From: Coemansia sp. RSA 487
Taxonomy: Eukaryota > Kickxellomycota > Kickxellomycetes > Kickxellales > Kickxellaceae
NCBI GenBank assembly: GCA_027577595.1
Contig: JANBRJ010000016.1
Coordinates: 62,001-126,000 of the forward strand
DNA: 64,000 bases
Reading direction: 5' to 3'
Positions 50,217 through 61,334 of this stretch are shown here, one piece after another. Made by a program: the position numbers and the translations under genes. Positions within the stretch are counted from its first letter, which is position 1; every line of letters begins with the position of its first letter. The notes under the pieces are model-generated. The model was given only the letters and a program-made list of their open reading frames with translations, made no database searches and was not told where the DNA came from.

Positions 50217-51797
50217 ATGCTTCATAAAAAAGTGACGCTGGTCTCGTCGCCGCTCCTACTTGCACTGCTGTGGCAGTTCCGGGACGAGCCCTTGGCTGTG
50301 TGCACTTGCATCTCGGGGCTTGCCGGCCTAGCAACGTGGTGCATCGTGCCAGCAACCATATCGACGTTTAAGCGCGCCGGGCTGTCGGGCGCAGACCTGG
50401 CAAAGCCCAGCCAGCCGCTGCTAGCCGAAAGCATGGGCGTCGTAGCAGCAATGATCTACCTGGTTGCTACCTTTCTGTTCATCCCAGCACAGTTCCGCAA
50501 GTGGTGGTCGGCGCAAGAGGAGCCTAGCTCCGCCGAGCTTGCAGCCAACACGCCCAGCTCGTTTGTGTTTCCGTACGACCGTCTGGGCGAGTACCTGTCA
50601 GCGCTTCTGTCGCTGCAGAGCATGGTGTTTCTGGGGTTCGCAGACGACGTGCTTGACCTGAGGTGGCGCTTCAAGCTTATCCTGCCGACGATTGCCTCGG
50701 TCCCCATCCTCATTGTGTACTACGTTGGCTACGGTGTCACGCATGTTGTTGTTCCAGTGTTTATGCGGTCCTGGCTTGGGGCGCATACCGTCGAGCTGGG
50801 CGCCATCTACTACCTGTACATCGGAATGATGGCCGTCTTTTGCACAAACGCAATAAACATCTTGGCTGGCATCAATGGTGTCGAGGTGGGCCAGTCCATA
50901 GTCATAGCCGTGTCCATCATAGTAAAAGATATTGCCTACATTAGCAGCGGGAACCCGGAAGGCGAGTACTACCACCTGTTTACGCTGTATCTCCTTTTGC
51001 CGTTCGTTGCGGTCTCAAGCGCCCTCTACTACTGGAACGTTCATCCAGCCCGCGTGTTTGTCGGCGACACCTACTGCTACTTTGCAGGAATGACATTTGC
51101 GGTCTGCGGCATCCTTGGGCACTTTTCCAAGACGCTGATGCTGTTTTTCATCCCGCAGGTCTTCAACTTTATATACTCTGCGCCGCAGATATTTGGGCTG
51201 GTGCCTTGTCCTCGCCACAGGCTGCCAAAGATGGCTGCTGGCAGTCCTCTGTCGCCTAGCATGGTTGCCAGGATCCAGAGGGAGGTCGATACATCTGACG
51301 CATCCTCCGATGATGCTGGGCCAGAAAATGCGTCTACTGGCAGCGCTTCCAAACCCGAGCCTAGTATGCTTACAGGGCTCCACAAGTCGATATCCACGGC
51401 GATGATGAGCTTTGCAAGGTCCAGGGCCAGGCGGTCAAGCGGATCGGGATCGGACAGCAAAGCACGTCGAACACGGCCGCGCGGGCTTCGAGCAAACAGC
51501 ACATCAGTGCAAGCTGGTGTCTACTTGGTTGCAAGCAGAACTGGTCTTGAGGGAGCCAAGCCGTTGGGTCTTTTTATCCTTGGAATGTATGAGCGCTTCG
51601 GAATCGCCGACATTGAACGAAATCACCGCGGGGAAATGATCAGTGTCAACAACTTGACGCTGCTGAACTTGGTGCTTGTTCGGTGCAACCGCCTTACGGA
51701 ATCGCAGCTCAACAACCGGATTCTTCTGCTCCAGTCATTCAACTCTGTTTTGGCTTTTTTGATCCGCTACCGTTTGTCGCATCTATTTTACTTTTAA
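50217..51797 (+). CDS. ALG7: UDP-GlcNAc:dolichyl-phosphate GlcNAc-1-P transferase
   Basis: 526-aa polytopic ER enzyme that starts the dolichol-linked glycan and is the tunicamycin target. About ten membrane helices. Catalytic features are GFADDVLDLRW near 140-150 (the acidic pair), CTNAINILAGINGVEVGQS near 223-240, and VHPARVFVGDTY near 280. CPRHRLPK near 333-340 corresponds to the conserved CPRHRxP substrate loop. After it the protein has an insert of roughly 90 residues (about 345-440) rich in Ser, Ala and Arg that yeast Alg7 (448 aa) and human DPAGT1 (408 aa) lack. The last part, NNLTLLNLVL and FLIRYRLSHLFYF, is standard. Single exon. Confidence 0.95.
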   Translation: MLHKKVTLVSSPLLLALLWQFRDEPLAVCTCISGLAGLATWCIVPATISTFKRAGLSGADLAKPSQPLLAESMGVVAAMIYLVATFLFIPAQFRKWWSAQEEPSSAELAANTPSSFVFPYDRLGEYLSALLSLQSMVFLGFADDVLDLRWRFKLILPTIASVPILIVYYVGYGVTHVVVPVFMRSWLGAHTVELGAIYYLYIGMMAVFCTNAINILAGINGVEVGQSIVIAVSIIVKDIAYISSGNPEGEYYHLFTLYLLLPFVAVSSALYYWNVHPARVFVGDTYCYFAGMTFAVCGILGHFSKTLMLFFIPQVFNFIYSAPQIFGLVPCPRHRLPKMAAGSPLSPSMVARIQREVDTSDASSDDAGPENASTGSASKPEPSMLTGLHKSISTAMMSFARSRARRSSGSGSDSKARRTRPRGLRANSTSVQAGVYLVASRTGLEGAKPLGLFILGMYERFGIADIERNHRGEMISVNNLTLLNLVLVRCNRLTESQLNNRILLLQSFNSVLAFLIRYRLSHLFYF

Positions 51798-51850
51798 ACA
51801 TTTATGTTGTTGTTTTCCATATAGTGAGAATAGACAGATATCTTTTAAAT

Positions 51851-51872
51851 GAAAGAAAGAAAGAAAGAAAAG
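51851..51872. repeat. (GAAA)5 microsatellite between convergent genes
   Basis: Tetranucleotide tract in the 114-bp shared 3' region of ALG7 and the uL16m gene. Confidence 0.85.
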
Positions 51873-51911
51873 ACCAATGTGGTATCTAGGTTCCTGCCAT
51901 CAATGTCCAAC

Positions 51912-52577
51912 TCACTTTGCTTGCTGGAAAGGAATGGTCGTTGGAGGCATGTCGCACTTCTTTGGCTGTCTCGTCTGTTCATTGGCAACGACAAACTCGT
52001 TTGCAACACCAAGCTTGAATCCCGCCTGGCGCATCGCCTCCTTTGCCAGCTCCGTATTAAGCCCAGCGCCCTTGATCTCAAAAATAATCTTGTCCTTGGG
52101 CACACGACACGCCCAGAAATCAAAGGCACCCTTTCCTTTACCCATCCGCACCTCGGTTCCTTTCGTAGTGACAGGAATGTCCGGGAACACGCGCAGCCAG
52201 ATCTTCAGCTCCTTGATCGATTTGAGCTTGCGGCGAAGCATTGCATGGATCGCCGAGATAGTGTTTGCTGACAAACGAACGCCCTCCTTTGCACGCAGCC
52301 CGTAGTCTCCAAACGCCATGTAGTTTCCCTTGGTGCTTCCGCCCGTGCGAACTGGAACACGGCCCTTTTGCGCCTTCTTGTACTTTCGCCGACGAGGCTG
52401 CAGATTCGATAAGCTACGAGTTTGGGTTGCCTTTACGGCTGGCATCGAAAATACTGAAGCAAGCGGCCGGCTGGCTGCTGCTGGTGCTGCTATGGGCAGT
52501 GCGCGAGCAAGTGCCGGTACGCCTGCGGCTATCTGTGTCTGAAACAGCAGATTCTTGGTAATCCTTGTAGCCCACAT
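51912..52577 (-). CDS. MRPL16: Mitochondrial large ribosomal subunit protein uL16m
   Basis: 221 aa from the ATG at 52577. N-terminal 55 residues are Ala/Arg/Thr-rich without acidic residues, a mitochondrial presequence. The uL16 domain follows: LQPRRRKYKKAQKGR, GDYGLRAKEGVRLSANTISA, KIWLRVFPDIPVTTKG, EVRMGKGKGAFDFWACRV and the C-terminal LPFELxF-type helix EAMRQAGFKLGV. These are the standard bacterial L16 signature positions contacting 23S/21S rRNA near the A site. Converges with ALG7. Confidence 0.95.
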   Translation of the reverse strand: MWATRITKNLLFQTQIAAGVPALARALPIAAPAAASRPLASVFSMPAVKATQTRSLSNLQPRRRKYKKAQKGRVPVRTGGSTKGNYMAFGDYGLRAKEGVRLSANTISAIHAMLRRKLKSIKELKIWLRVFPDIPVTTKGTEVRMGKGKGAFDFWACRVPKDKIIFEIKGAGLNTELAKEAMRQAGFKLGVANEFVVANEQTRQPKKCDMPPTTIPFQQAK

Positions 52578-53100
52578 TTCTTTAATCTTGGCGCCCCTTT
52601 TCTTCTAAGCAAATTCAACTCGGAATAACGAAAATTGACAAAAAGACAAAGACAGACAAAAAAATATATAGAGAGAGCAAAAAAGATAGCACCTCTGCCC
52701 AAATTCCAACTCAAATGTATTGTGTTTTTTATCTAACAGGTTTCTACAGGGGCTTGATCGATGATTTCCTAACTGAAAATCTAATTTGCCTATGAAATTT
52801 CCATCGGCTTTTTTGCTCTGATTTTTGTCTAGCAGCTTCAACGTCATTCTTGCTTATATCCGTCGCTTTCGCCTCTTTGCTCTCCTGATAGCTTTATTCC
52901 AGCCTGCCACTTCTAATTCCAGTTATATTCAAAAATAAACGCGTGTTGCATCTGACAGAGCGTATATCCAGCCGCTAAAAGGCTATCAGGGTCTTTAATC
53001 AAAAGAAACCCACCCGTACCCGGTGTGCATGTGTATTTATTTACCTCCCAAGCCAAGCGACAGCACTGTAAAGAACCCAAGCACAGCATCATCCCCCCAA
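52578..53100. other. Intergenic upstream of uL16m and of the JmjC relic
   Basis: No gene recognised. A poly-T/TATATA-containing 5' region for uL16m lies at about 52600-52700. Confidence 0.4.
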
Positions 53101-54760
53101 ATGATCTTAACAAAGGCGATCGGAAAGAGCCTGGCCATGCAAAGGCAGCGAGAGCGGCGATTCGTCGAATACACTAGACGCGGATTATCAACTGACAGCA
53201 CAACAAGTACCAAAGGTAGCTAGAACTTTCAACTCCGACGGCCCACTCGACAGTATGTGCATGCAGCCGCCAGGTCCAGAGCCTGCTTGCTCGCCAGATT
53301 TCGGCTACAGCTATCTGAAATCAAATGCGTTTGAGCCTGCCCATACGCTGATACCGCAGCGCAAGGAGAAAACTCATATGCAGGCGATTTTCGAGTACTG
53401 CTCTGGCAGCTTTCCGATACCAGAGGACCCGTCACTGTGGCTGGATTTTCAGCGACAGAAATACGAGAGGTGGACGGCGCTTTATCTGACATGTAAGAGA
53501 GTGAAGGTCCAGCTCGTCTCACAAGTGAGAAGCTGCGTGAGTGCGAACCGCTTTGGCGGGCCCGGTGCCGCCAATGCATTAAGCGCTCCACAGGAATTAC
53601 ATGCGGGTTTATGTCGATTCGATACCTAGCGCTGCTGACTATCGAGCTTGCTGACAGAACCGTTGTGAAGCGCTATCCTGTGTGCCCAATATTTCGGTCA
53701 GAGATTGAGAAGGCACCGGCTGTACGCCAGCCAGTCACGCCTATTGTGCTTCCGGGGAGATATGTGGCCGAGAACGACAACAGCTGGATCGAGAGCCAAT
53801 ACCGGCAAGACGGAAGCCGCACCGACGACACCAAAGAAAAGATGCGTATCGGCTGCTAGCAAGAGAAAGAACACAGCAAAGCGGCAGCGAGCAATAATAT
53901 TACCAGCCACGACGACAACGATACCCAAAAAGATCGTGATCTGGTGCAGCATCTAAAGTATCTTGAAGAATTATTTGAGAATGTCCTTCCGTTTAAGGAA
54001 TACACATCATCGACCGCTCAGCTCAACCTGATCAGTCGCCTGCCGGACCAGTACAAGAAGCCAGGCATTGGTCTAGAACCACATTGCGAATACGGACGGG
54101 CGTTGTCAGGGAGCCGCGAGAACATGCGTTGCGGGAGAGGGTTTGACATGGTCAATGTGGTTCTTAGTGCGTCGAATCCAGACGACATGTTATCGTCAAC
54201 TAGCAGAAAGAGCGATGCCACAGATGCAGTTCGGCTGAAAGCCTGTGGCCGCCCACGCTTAATCAAAAATAGCCTGGAGAAAGAGGAACACCAAAATCTT
54301 GCGCAGCTTGAGAAGCAAAGGGCAGTGGTGTGGGACATTTTCCCGCTGTCTGCATTGGATCTTTTGCGTAATTATTTGAGCGAGAGAGCAGCAGAGTACG
54401 AGGCAAAGCAGAGCGCAATCCACACCCAGGGCGTGTATCTTCATGTAGATCAGCGCAGTGCTTTGCAACATTGTTTGCCTGCAGAGTGGGTTTGTGGCTC
54501 CTGAGCGCATGGTTAGCATTCGGCAGCTATCTAATGAAATAGCCAAGCCAGGTCGACACTCGCAGAGAAACTATGCGCTTCCGGTGATGGACATTCTTTG
54601 GTGGACGTGGATGGGCAATGAGACAGATCGCAAAAAGAGCGCAGACGAAATAATGAAGGTATTCAAGGCCGGGGCGCCGAGGCAGAACATCCATAGCGGC
54701 TCTGACAAAGAGCCCATTAGCAACAATAGTAAAAAGGCTACTACGAAAAGGCGCAGATAG
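53101..54760 (+). pseudogene. Decayed KDM3/JHDM2-type JmjC histone demethylase
   Basis: Open stretches in shifting frames: 53101-53223, 53255-53629, 53611-53859, about 53880-54504 and 54458-54760. The fourth is recognisable: LFENVLPFKEYTSS, LNLISRLPDQYKKP, LEPHCEYGRALSG and AVVWDIFPLSALDLLRNYL follow the order of KDM3 JmjC domains, and the last piece continues with GFVAPERMVSIRQLSNE. Where KDM3 has the iron-binding TNLHxD, this reads ENMRCG. The segment between LPAEW and GFVAPE, which should carry the second iron-binding His (about 45 residues in relatives), is absent. The loss of ligands plus frame changes and in-frame stops means it cannot be an active demethylase. Extra introns do not rescue it because the His segment is missing from the DNA. 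The first 600 bp match nothing I know. Confidence 0.65.
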
Positions 54761-54897
54761 AAAGGCGCATCCATCCTTGCTGTTCAGGCTTAGTTGCCGA
54801 TTCAATGTTGACTTATATATATAATATGATAACAACATTGCGAACAGAGAATAAAGAGTTTAGAAAACAGAAAAAAAAAGAACGAGAGCCAGAATTT

Positions 54898-56678
54898 TCA
54901 ATCGGTAAAGATAAAAAGGTTATTGGTAGCAGCAACGGCCAAGGTGTTTTCTCTAGGATGCCAGCTCGAATGTAAGATCTTGCGGTTGTAGTCGATAGTG
55001 TCAGGGTTGATGTCCTCCTTGCGCAGGCCGCCGCGGCCGTTGCGAGGAATGCCGACCTTGCTCTTGCTTCCATTCGGACCCTGGATGCGCTTTGCCCTGA
55101 ATGCGTTTTTATCTGCCTGCAGCATTACATCATCGCCAGCAGTCGACAGGTCATAGATGCTAAAGTAGTTGTTGTATGAGCCGGTCATGGCGTGCTTGCC
55201 ATCGCCGCTGATGTTACACTCGAATTTGTCAAAGATGCAGTCGTTCTCGTACAGGTCGCAGAGCTTTGGCTTGAGATAGTCGTGTACGTTGATTGTCCGT
55301 ACGGGCTGCTTTTCCATGTTGATGTCCCAGAGCCGCAGGGTTAGATAGTCGCGCGACAGAATGTACCTCCCGTCCTGGCTGAAGCGGACGTCGGAGACGG
55401 AGGAGATGATTTCCGAGAAAAAGTTTTTGGAGGCGGGGTCCTCGGGCTCCTCGAACAGCTTGGCATGCTGGTCGCAGAGCGCCGACTCGCGCATGTCGCA
55501 CAGCTTGATGGTTCCTTTGCTGCTACTGTACATGAAGTAGTTGCACGAGGACGGATGGAACTCGGCGGCGGTGATGACCTCGGTCAGGTCCTCCATGTTT
55601 GCAGGCTTGATGTCTACGATGTTGAAGCTCTGGTTGTTGATCCCCAGGTTCCACAGGTTGATGCGCAGGTCGTCGGCGGACAGGTACGTTTCGCCGTCCG
55701 AGTTGACCGAGATGGAGTTGATGTGGTAGGCGTGCGCGTTTGCGTAGATCTTCCGCGGGATCGCAGCAACGATCTTCTCGTGCGGAACTAGCTTCGGGAG
55801 ACGCAGGTTCGAGATGTCGTGCGGCGGCGAGCGGTCTCCGTCGAGAAGATTGTTCTCGGTGACCAGTTTCAGCGACTTTTCACATACTTTCCACAGCTTG
55901 ATGGTCTTGTCGTTGGTCGTCAGCATGTACAGAGAGTTGTTGTTTGGGCGCAGCCATTTGATTCTGTTGATTTTCTCCTCGATCTCAAGACTCTTGAGGT
56001 AATCAAACTCGGGCTCATGCGACTGGAATTCTGTGTAAAACTTGTACTCGCAGCCTTGCTTCTATAGTGCCTTTATTTTATTTTTTTGCCAAGGTGGAGA
56101 GGGGGCGGTTATCAGTTTGAGAAAGATGCACAGAAAATAGTGACAGCTGCCAGCGAGCATTAGCTAGTGCCATTCAAACCACAACTCGTATCTCCTCCAC
56201 ACATATACGTATGCGCTTTTCCACGCGTTTGTGAGTTATTAAAAAGCAGATGCTCACACACTATCTAACTTACATTATCACTTCTTTCAAAAAGAACCAC
56301 TCGACCGCCCTTGTCGCCAGTAGCCAAGTAGTTGCCTGTGTGATCGAACTCGACAGTCGAGATGATATCAGCTACAGGAAATAAAAACGGTGTTTCAGAG
56401 GTCACAGAAGACGACCACAATTACTCATCTGTTTAGCAGCAAGACAGCAATAAATTAAAAAGACGAGGCCAGAATACCATGCTTTTTCTTGAGTATTGTT
56501 TACTGGAACCAGTCATGATTCCAGACAGACAGGCGGGCAGGCAAGAAATGGAACATGGATTGCGCAAATTAGAAAGACAGGCTAAAATATACTGGATTTA
56601 TTTACCTTCCGTCACATCCTCCAGGTCCGCCTTGTCACCAAAGCATTGAGTGAACTTCCATCCGCGCTCACTCTCCAT
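54898..56678 (-). CDS. CDC55: PP2A regulatory subunit B55 (Cdc55/Pab1 type)
   Basis: Three exons: 56678-56606, 56371-56274 and 56061-54898, giving 444 aa. Exon 1 encodes [24 protein letters not shown]; exon 2 starts by completing Ala, then [20 protein letters not shown]. Exon 3 opens with [21 protein letters not shown] seven-bladed WD40 propeller with canonical B55 stretches: [80 protein letters not shown] and the final [21 protein letters not shown]55 directs PP2A to phosphorylated CDK substrates in mitosis. Length equals metazoan B55alpha (447). Introns are 234 and 212 bp. Confidence 0.96.
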
Positions 56679-57278
56679 CGCTCAATCGAATAAGGAGTTC
56701 CCTTGTTGTTGGTGTTCTTTCCGTTGTGTGTTTAAAAGAAACCAAATGTTTGTGTATATAAAATAAAATAAAAACGCGGAGTAGCAAAGAAATACTATAA
56801 AAAAGAAACAAAAAGAGAAAGAAGCGCAAGTGACAAGCTAACGAAGAGGCGCCTTGCAAATAACTGATGAATTAAAATGTAAATATTTTTAGAAGCAAAG
56901 AAAAAAGATTAACGAATGACGTGTGGAGAAAGAAGCTTTCTATGGCCTTTTTGATGTTGTTGTTTAAAAACGGTGTGTTTTGCTTCGTTCAACTTGGTTG
57001 AGACAAAACAAAGTGTTTGGTAGGGGGTTTAAAAAAGCAGTGGTTGCAATCGCCACTTTGCTGTTGTTTTTAAAATAAAAAAACTTTAACACGAGAAAAA
57101 AAACAGCTTCACCTTGTGAAGGAATTTTCGCCCTAGCAGCTGCTGAAGAAATAGTATCTGAAGGATCTGCTACATCATAACAGGACTAGGGGGAGGGGAA
57201 CAACCAGCCCCATCCAGCGCTTTGGCTTTGGGAAAACGGCTCCCCTCTTCCTCCTCATCCCTCGGTTTCTGGTTTCCG
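56679..57278. other. Intergenic, no recognised gene
   Basis: 600 bp between the B55 start and the BDP1 stop, AT-rich with several A and T runs. No gene, RNA or repeat family recognised. Confidence 0.45.
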
Positions 57279-58876
57279 TTACTCGCCATCCGACAAAGCA
57301 GTCATAGAGTAGCCTTCCAGCATTGTGGTCTGCGCATCGTCGCCGCTATCGCTTTGCGCTTCAGCGACCATCGATGCCAGCTTTGTTGCGCTCAGTGGCG
57401 TCAGCGGTGGGCTCCGCTGGGCAAGCAATGTGGCTGTAATCCGCTTGTTGTCTTTCTTTTCCTCAGCCTTGAACTTGTTCCGTATGTCGTAGCGGTTGCG
57501 GCCAGGCATTGCAACCGAGATCATCTCAAAGTCTGACCCGTATCTGCGCAGCGCCACATAGAACTCCTCGGTCTCATCCGCGGTCCACCTTTTGCGTGAT
57601 GCGCGCTTCTGCACGTATGTTAGCGAATTAATAAACCGTGGGCGCGCAGACTCGTCGACAAGCTCCAGCTGCTCGTTCCCTGCGCCGGCCATGTCGCTAC
57701 GGCTGATCACAAGCGACTCGCTGTCCACGACAACTTTGCCGTCGACTATCCGCACCTGCGCAGCCATTCTATTGCTTGACGCAGCCAGCTGACTAGTCGG
57801 CGCAGCGCCCTCGCCGGAGTCATTGCGAGACTTCTTATCTGGTGGTGTTTCCGTAGCAGCCGTCTGTGTGCTCTGCCCGTCGCTCTCTGTGGCCGAATTC
57901 TTTGTCAGCGGCTCGTACATCTTGCGAATCGAATTGTTTTCTCGCTCAACGAATTCTTTTGTGGGTCGTCCGTGCCGATTATCCCTGCAAAAATAGGCAA
58001 TCGGCAGGCGACTGATCTCGTCTGTCCCCAACACTGGATAGTCCTCGACACTCTTCAGCCGCATTTGCGGCATCGGGTCCGGTGTGCTCCGGCGGCTGCT
58101 GATGCTGCTATCTCTTGTGCGCTGCCGTTTTAAAGGATTTGGCATCCTAGGGCCAGACGGTCCTCCACGCACGGAATCGCTTGCATCCGCAGCGCCTGAC
58201 GTTGCCCCAGATCCGCTACTTAGCAGTGTACTGAGCGAAGCAAGTCTGGGCAGCATCGCTGGTGCAATGGAAGTTGATGGCGGCCGGTTGGGAAGCATCC
58301 GTGGTAGCGCCCCTGAACCTGTGGTTCCTGTCAAGGCGGCAGAATTTGAACGCGAAGCTGCCTTCAGTCGTCGGGACGTCTTCTTGCTTGATCCAACGAC
58401 AGGAATCTCTTCGGCCAGCACCGAACCCTGCCCAACTATCGGTATTCCATTTGACCCAGTCTCGACAACCTGTGGGATGCCTTCCATGTTTTGCGCCACA
58501 GCTTGAGGTGACCGCAGCTGCTGCAGCGCTTGCCCTGCTTCGAGCTCGGCCTGCCTTACATCTGTTTGCCTTGTGTGCTCATGCTCTCGCAATGTTTTCT
58601 GTACTTCGTTTTCTTCTGTAGGCGCCCTGACCTCGCTGTTTCCCTGTGTCGCTGCTGCCTGTGACCTTCGTGTTGGCCGGGGCTTTGCCTTTGGCGCAAA
58701 CTTGCTCCCGCCTTTTGCTACATTTCACGATATGCCGATAGAAGAAAGGGTATATTCCATTATTAGTAAGAGTGCTGTTTGTCTTTTCTTTTAATCCGCT
58801 AAACACGTCCGTGCTTCTTTTATCTCAGTATATTTCGTTTATACTTACAAATACGTAATGAGGTTACCGACGACAT
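57279..58876 (-). CDS. BDP1: TFIIIB subunit BDP1 (B double prime)
   Basis: Two exons: 58876-58849 (28 nt, MSSVTSLRI plus one base) and 58717-57279, with a 131-bp intron (GTAAGT...GTAG), giving 488 aa. The junction yields SKGGSKFAPKAKPRPTRR, the conserved basic N-terminus of Bdp1. The SANT/Myb domain is at about 383-430: RKRWTADETEEFYVALRRYGSDF followed by RNRYDIRNKFKAEEKK. The middle is Ser/Pro/Thr-rich. Bdp1 joins TBP and Brf1 at Pol III promoters and opens DNA. Yeast Bdp1 has 594 aa, so this one is somewhat short but complete over the conserved parts. The exon 1 assignment rests on splice consensus and homology and is the least certain point. Confidence 0.88.
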
Positions 58877-59748
58877 TCCAGCGACCTGTGCAAATAATAA
58901 ATACGTGGGCTGTCGGCCAAAATAACTGCTTGTGAATTTGTGAATTGAAAATGATACAAACGAAATAAATACAAATAGCAAAAAAAGGAGATAGTTTCAA
59001 TGAAACAAGAGTGAAAATTGGCTTGTGGACTTTTTATTTAAAAAAAACGCTGATTTAGTCTCATCGCTTTCCCTGATCGTGATCAGCTCTGTGATCAGCG
59101 ATTTTGTCTTGGGCTTGCTGAGGATCAAAGGATACACGAGATACAGACATTGTCTAAATGTCCAAAAACTGATGAAACTGTTGTTGTGAGCCTTATAGAA
59201 AAAGGGTGCGATCCAACCAATTGTTTATGCAATCCTGGGAACGAATCCAGAAGCTTAGAGTGAAGATACTGGTGACCACGAAACCAGAGCTCAGATCAAT
59301 TTGCCAGAGCTAGAGGAGAACCAGAGGAGAGGCACAGGCACCAGGAGGCGGGGGATATTTTCATGTGCTATTGCGCAAGAGAGCAATATTTCGATCCCCT
59401 TATTGGGTGCAGAATTGAAAAGAGCGCTAATTTTGCCCATTCTCATCACATGCACGGCGAACGAGATGAAACGGCGCTATGATTTCTCTCCGCACTTCCG
59501 AAAAATAATATAATGCTGCTTGCTTTATGTGCGCGCTTTTGAAAGAATCATCCCGTTATCTTCCATCAGCAAACCACACACAAGGAAAGAACGGAACAAT
59601 ATTGTATGCGAGGCGTGGATGCAAATGAAATAAGGAGGCCTGCTGGTCGATGCTTTTTTGCGAGTCTCTTTTCTCTTTATCTCTTGGATTTCTCTCATCT
59701 ACTTACTACTCTTTTTTGCCCATTCTTTAAACTACGCACAGATAAACA
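58877..59748. promoter_or_regulatory. Divergent region BDP1 / catalase with tandem GTGATCAGC
   Basis: 872-bp spacer between head-to-head genes. GTGATCAGC occurs at 59079-59087 and again at 59091-59099 (12-bp period), each containing palindromic TGATCA. This spacing is about one helical turn, consistent with cooperative factor binding, but the factor is unknown. No gene is seen in the rest. Confidence 0.45.
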
Positions 59749-61239
59749 ATGACACAGCACCCAACCGATGCCCCCTCCGTCGCTAGTCGCGGGGTGCTGA
59801 CTACCGCCAACGGCAACCCGGTCGACAACAACCAGACGTCGATGACCGCCGGTGAGTATGGTCCCGTCCTGCTGCAGGACTTCCACCTGATCGACAAGCT
59901 GGCTCACTTTGACCGCGAGCGCATCCCCGAGCGTGTCGTTCACGCCAAGGGCGCCGGTGCCCACGGGTACTTTGAGGTCACCAAGGACATCTCGCACCTC
60001 ACATGCGCCAAGTTCCTGAACAAGGTTGGCAAGCGCACGCCAGTGTTCACCCGTTTCTCGACTGTCGGCGGTGAGCTCGGCTCTGCCGACACGGCGCGCG
60101 ATCCGCGTGGGTTTTCGGTAAAGTTCTACACCGAAGAAGGAAACTGGGACATGGTTGGCAACAACACGCCCATCTTCTTCATCCGTGACCCGGTCAAGTT
60201 CCCCGATTTTATCCACACGCAGAAACGCCACCCGCAGACGCACGTCCCGGACCCCACGATGGTGTGGGACTTTTGGTCGCTTGTGCCCGAGTCGCTGCAC
60301 CAGGTCACCATCCTGATGTCCGACCGCGGCATCCCCGACGGCTTCCGCCACATGCACGGGTACTCGAGCCACGCGCTCAAACTGGTCAAGGAGGACGGCT
60401 CGTACGTCTACGTCAAGTGGCACTTCCGCACCGAGCAGGGCATCAAGAACCTTCTTCCCGAGGATGCCGAGCGCCTTGCTGGCTCCGATCCCAACTACGC
60501 CACGCGCGATCTGTTCAACGCCATCGAGCGCGGCGACAGCCCGGCATGGAAGGTCTACGTGCAGGTGATTGAGCCCGAGCAGGCGCTCAAGTACCGCTTC
60601 AACCCGTTCGACGTCACCAAGGTCGTCAGCCAGAAGGACTTCCCGCTGCAGGAGGTTGGTCGTATGGTTCTGAACCGCAATCCCGAGAACTATTTTGCCG
60701 AAGTTGAGCAGTCCGCGTTCTGCCCGTCGCACATGGTGCCTGGAATTGCGCCGTCGCCGGATCGCATGCTCCAGGGCCGCCTGTTTAGCTACGCTGACAC
60801 GCACCGCCACCGCCTGGGTGCCAACTACCACCAGATCCCGATCAACCGCCCGATCAGCGGCGTCAACAACCAGCAGCGCGACGGCGCCATGTCAATCAAC
60901 GGCAATGGCGGCTCTGCACCCAACTACGAGCCCAACTCGTTCGGCGGCCCCTCGCAAACCAACGTTGTCGCCCACACGCACGCGAAGAACTACTTTGCGC
61001 GCGGCGAGATTGCGCGCCACACGTACGAGGTCACAGATGACGACTTTGCCCAGGTCAACGCCCTCTACAACCTGTTCACCAACGAGCAGAAGGACCGTCT
61101 GGCTAGAGTCATCGCCTCTGGCCTGTCGCAGACCCCGGTCTTTATCCAGAAGCGCCAGCTCAAGCACTTTTACCGTGCCGACAAGGACTATGGCCGTCGT
61201 GTTGAGGCTGCACTGAAGGCTGCTGGTTCCAAGATCTAA
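59749..61239 (+). CDS. Catalase (small-subunit, haem)
   Basis: 496 aa, single exon, start ATG at 59749. Decomposes H2O2. Distal His65 in RVVHAKGAG, Asn138/139 in VGNNTPIFF and the haem-ligand Tyr348 in [14 protein letters not shown] are all present at the spacing of bovine catalase (offset 9). [22 protein letters not shown] is the standard substrate-channel region. Length and absence of a flavodoxin-like C-terminal domain place it among small-subunit, NADPH-binding catalases. The C-terminus Ser-Lys-Ile is a PTS1-like peroxisomal signal, similar to Ser-Lys-Phe in yeast Cta1, so a peroxisomal site is plausible. Codon use is more GC-rich at third positions than in neighbouring genes, suggesting high expression. 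Confidence 0.97.
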   Translation: MTQHPTDAPSVASRGVLTTANGNPVDNNQTSMTAGEYGPVLLQDFHLIDKLAHFDRERIPERVVHAKGAGAHGYFEVTKDISHLTCAKFLNKVGKRTPVFTRFSTVGGELGSADTARDPRGFSVKFYTEEGNWDMVGNNTPIFFIRDPVKFPDFIHTQKRHPQTHVPDPTMVWDFWSLVPESLHQVTILMSDRGIPDGFRHMHGYSSHALKLVKEDGSYVYVKWHFRTEQGIKNLLPEDAERLAGSDPNYATRDLFNAIERGDSPAWKVYVQVIEPEQALKYRFNPFDVTKVVSQKDFPLQEVGRMVLNRNPENYFAEVEQSAFCPSHMVPGIAPSPDRMLQGRLFSYADTHRHRLGANYHQIPINRPISGVNNQQRDGAMSINGNGGSAPNYEPNSFGGPSQTNVVAHTHAKNYFARGEIARHTYEVTDDDFAQVNALYNLFTNEQKDRLARVIASGLSQTPVFIQKRQLKHFYRADKDYGRRVEAALKAAGSKI

Positions 61240-61312
61240 TCTTTTTTATTTCCTTTCTTCCCCTTTTTTTGTTTAACAGAGAACCTTTTTTTCACCTGAA
61301 AACGGGGGATAG

Positions 61313-61334
61313 TTATTTATTTATTTATTTATTA
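61313..61334. repeat. (ATTT)n microsatellite between convergent genes
   Basis: Tetranucleotide tract of about five units in the 143-bp shared 3' region of the catalase and zinc-ribbon genes. Confidence 0.85.

Noticed and set aside
53101-54760. Intact multi-intron JmjC gene
   Set aside because: The apparent gaps are too short or lack splice signals, and the iron-binding His segment is absent from the DNA.
59695-60831. 378-aa minus-strand open frame opposite catalase
   Set aside because: Antisense shadow produced by strong codon bias in the catalase gene.
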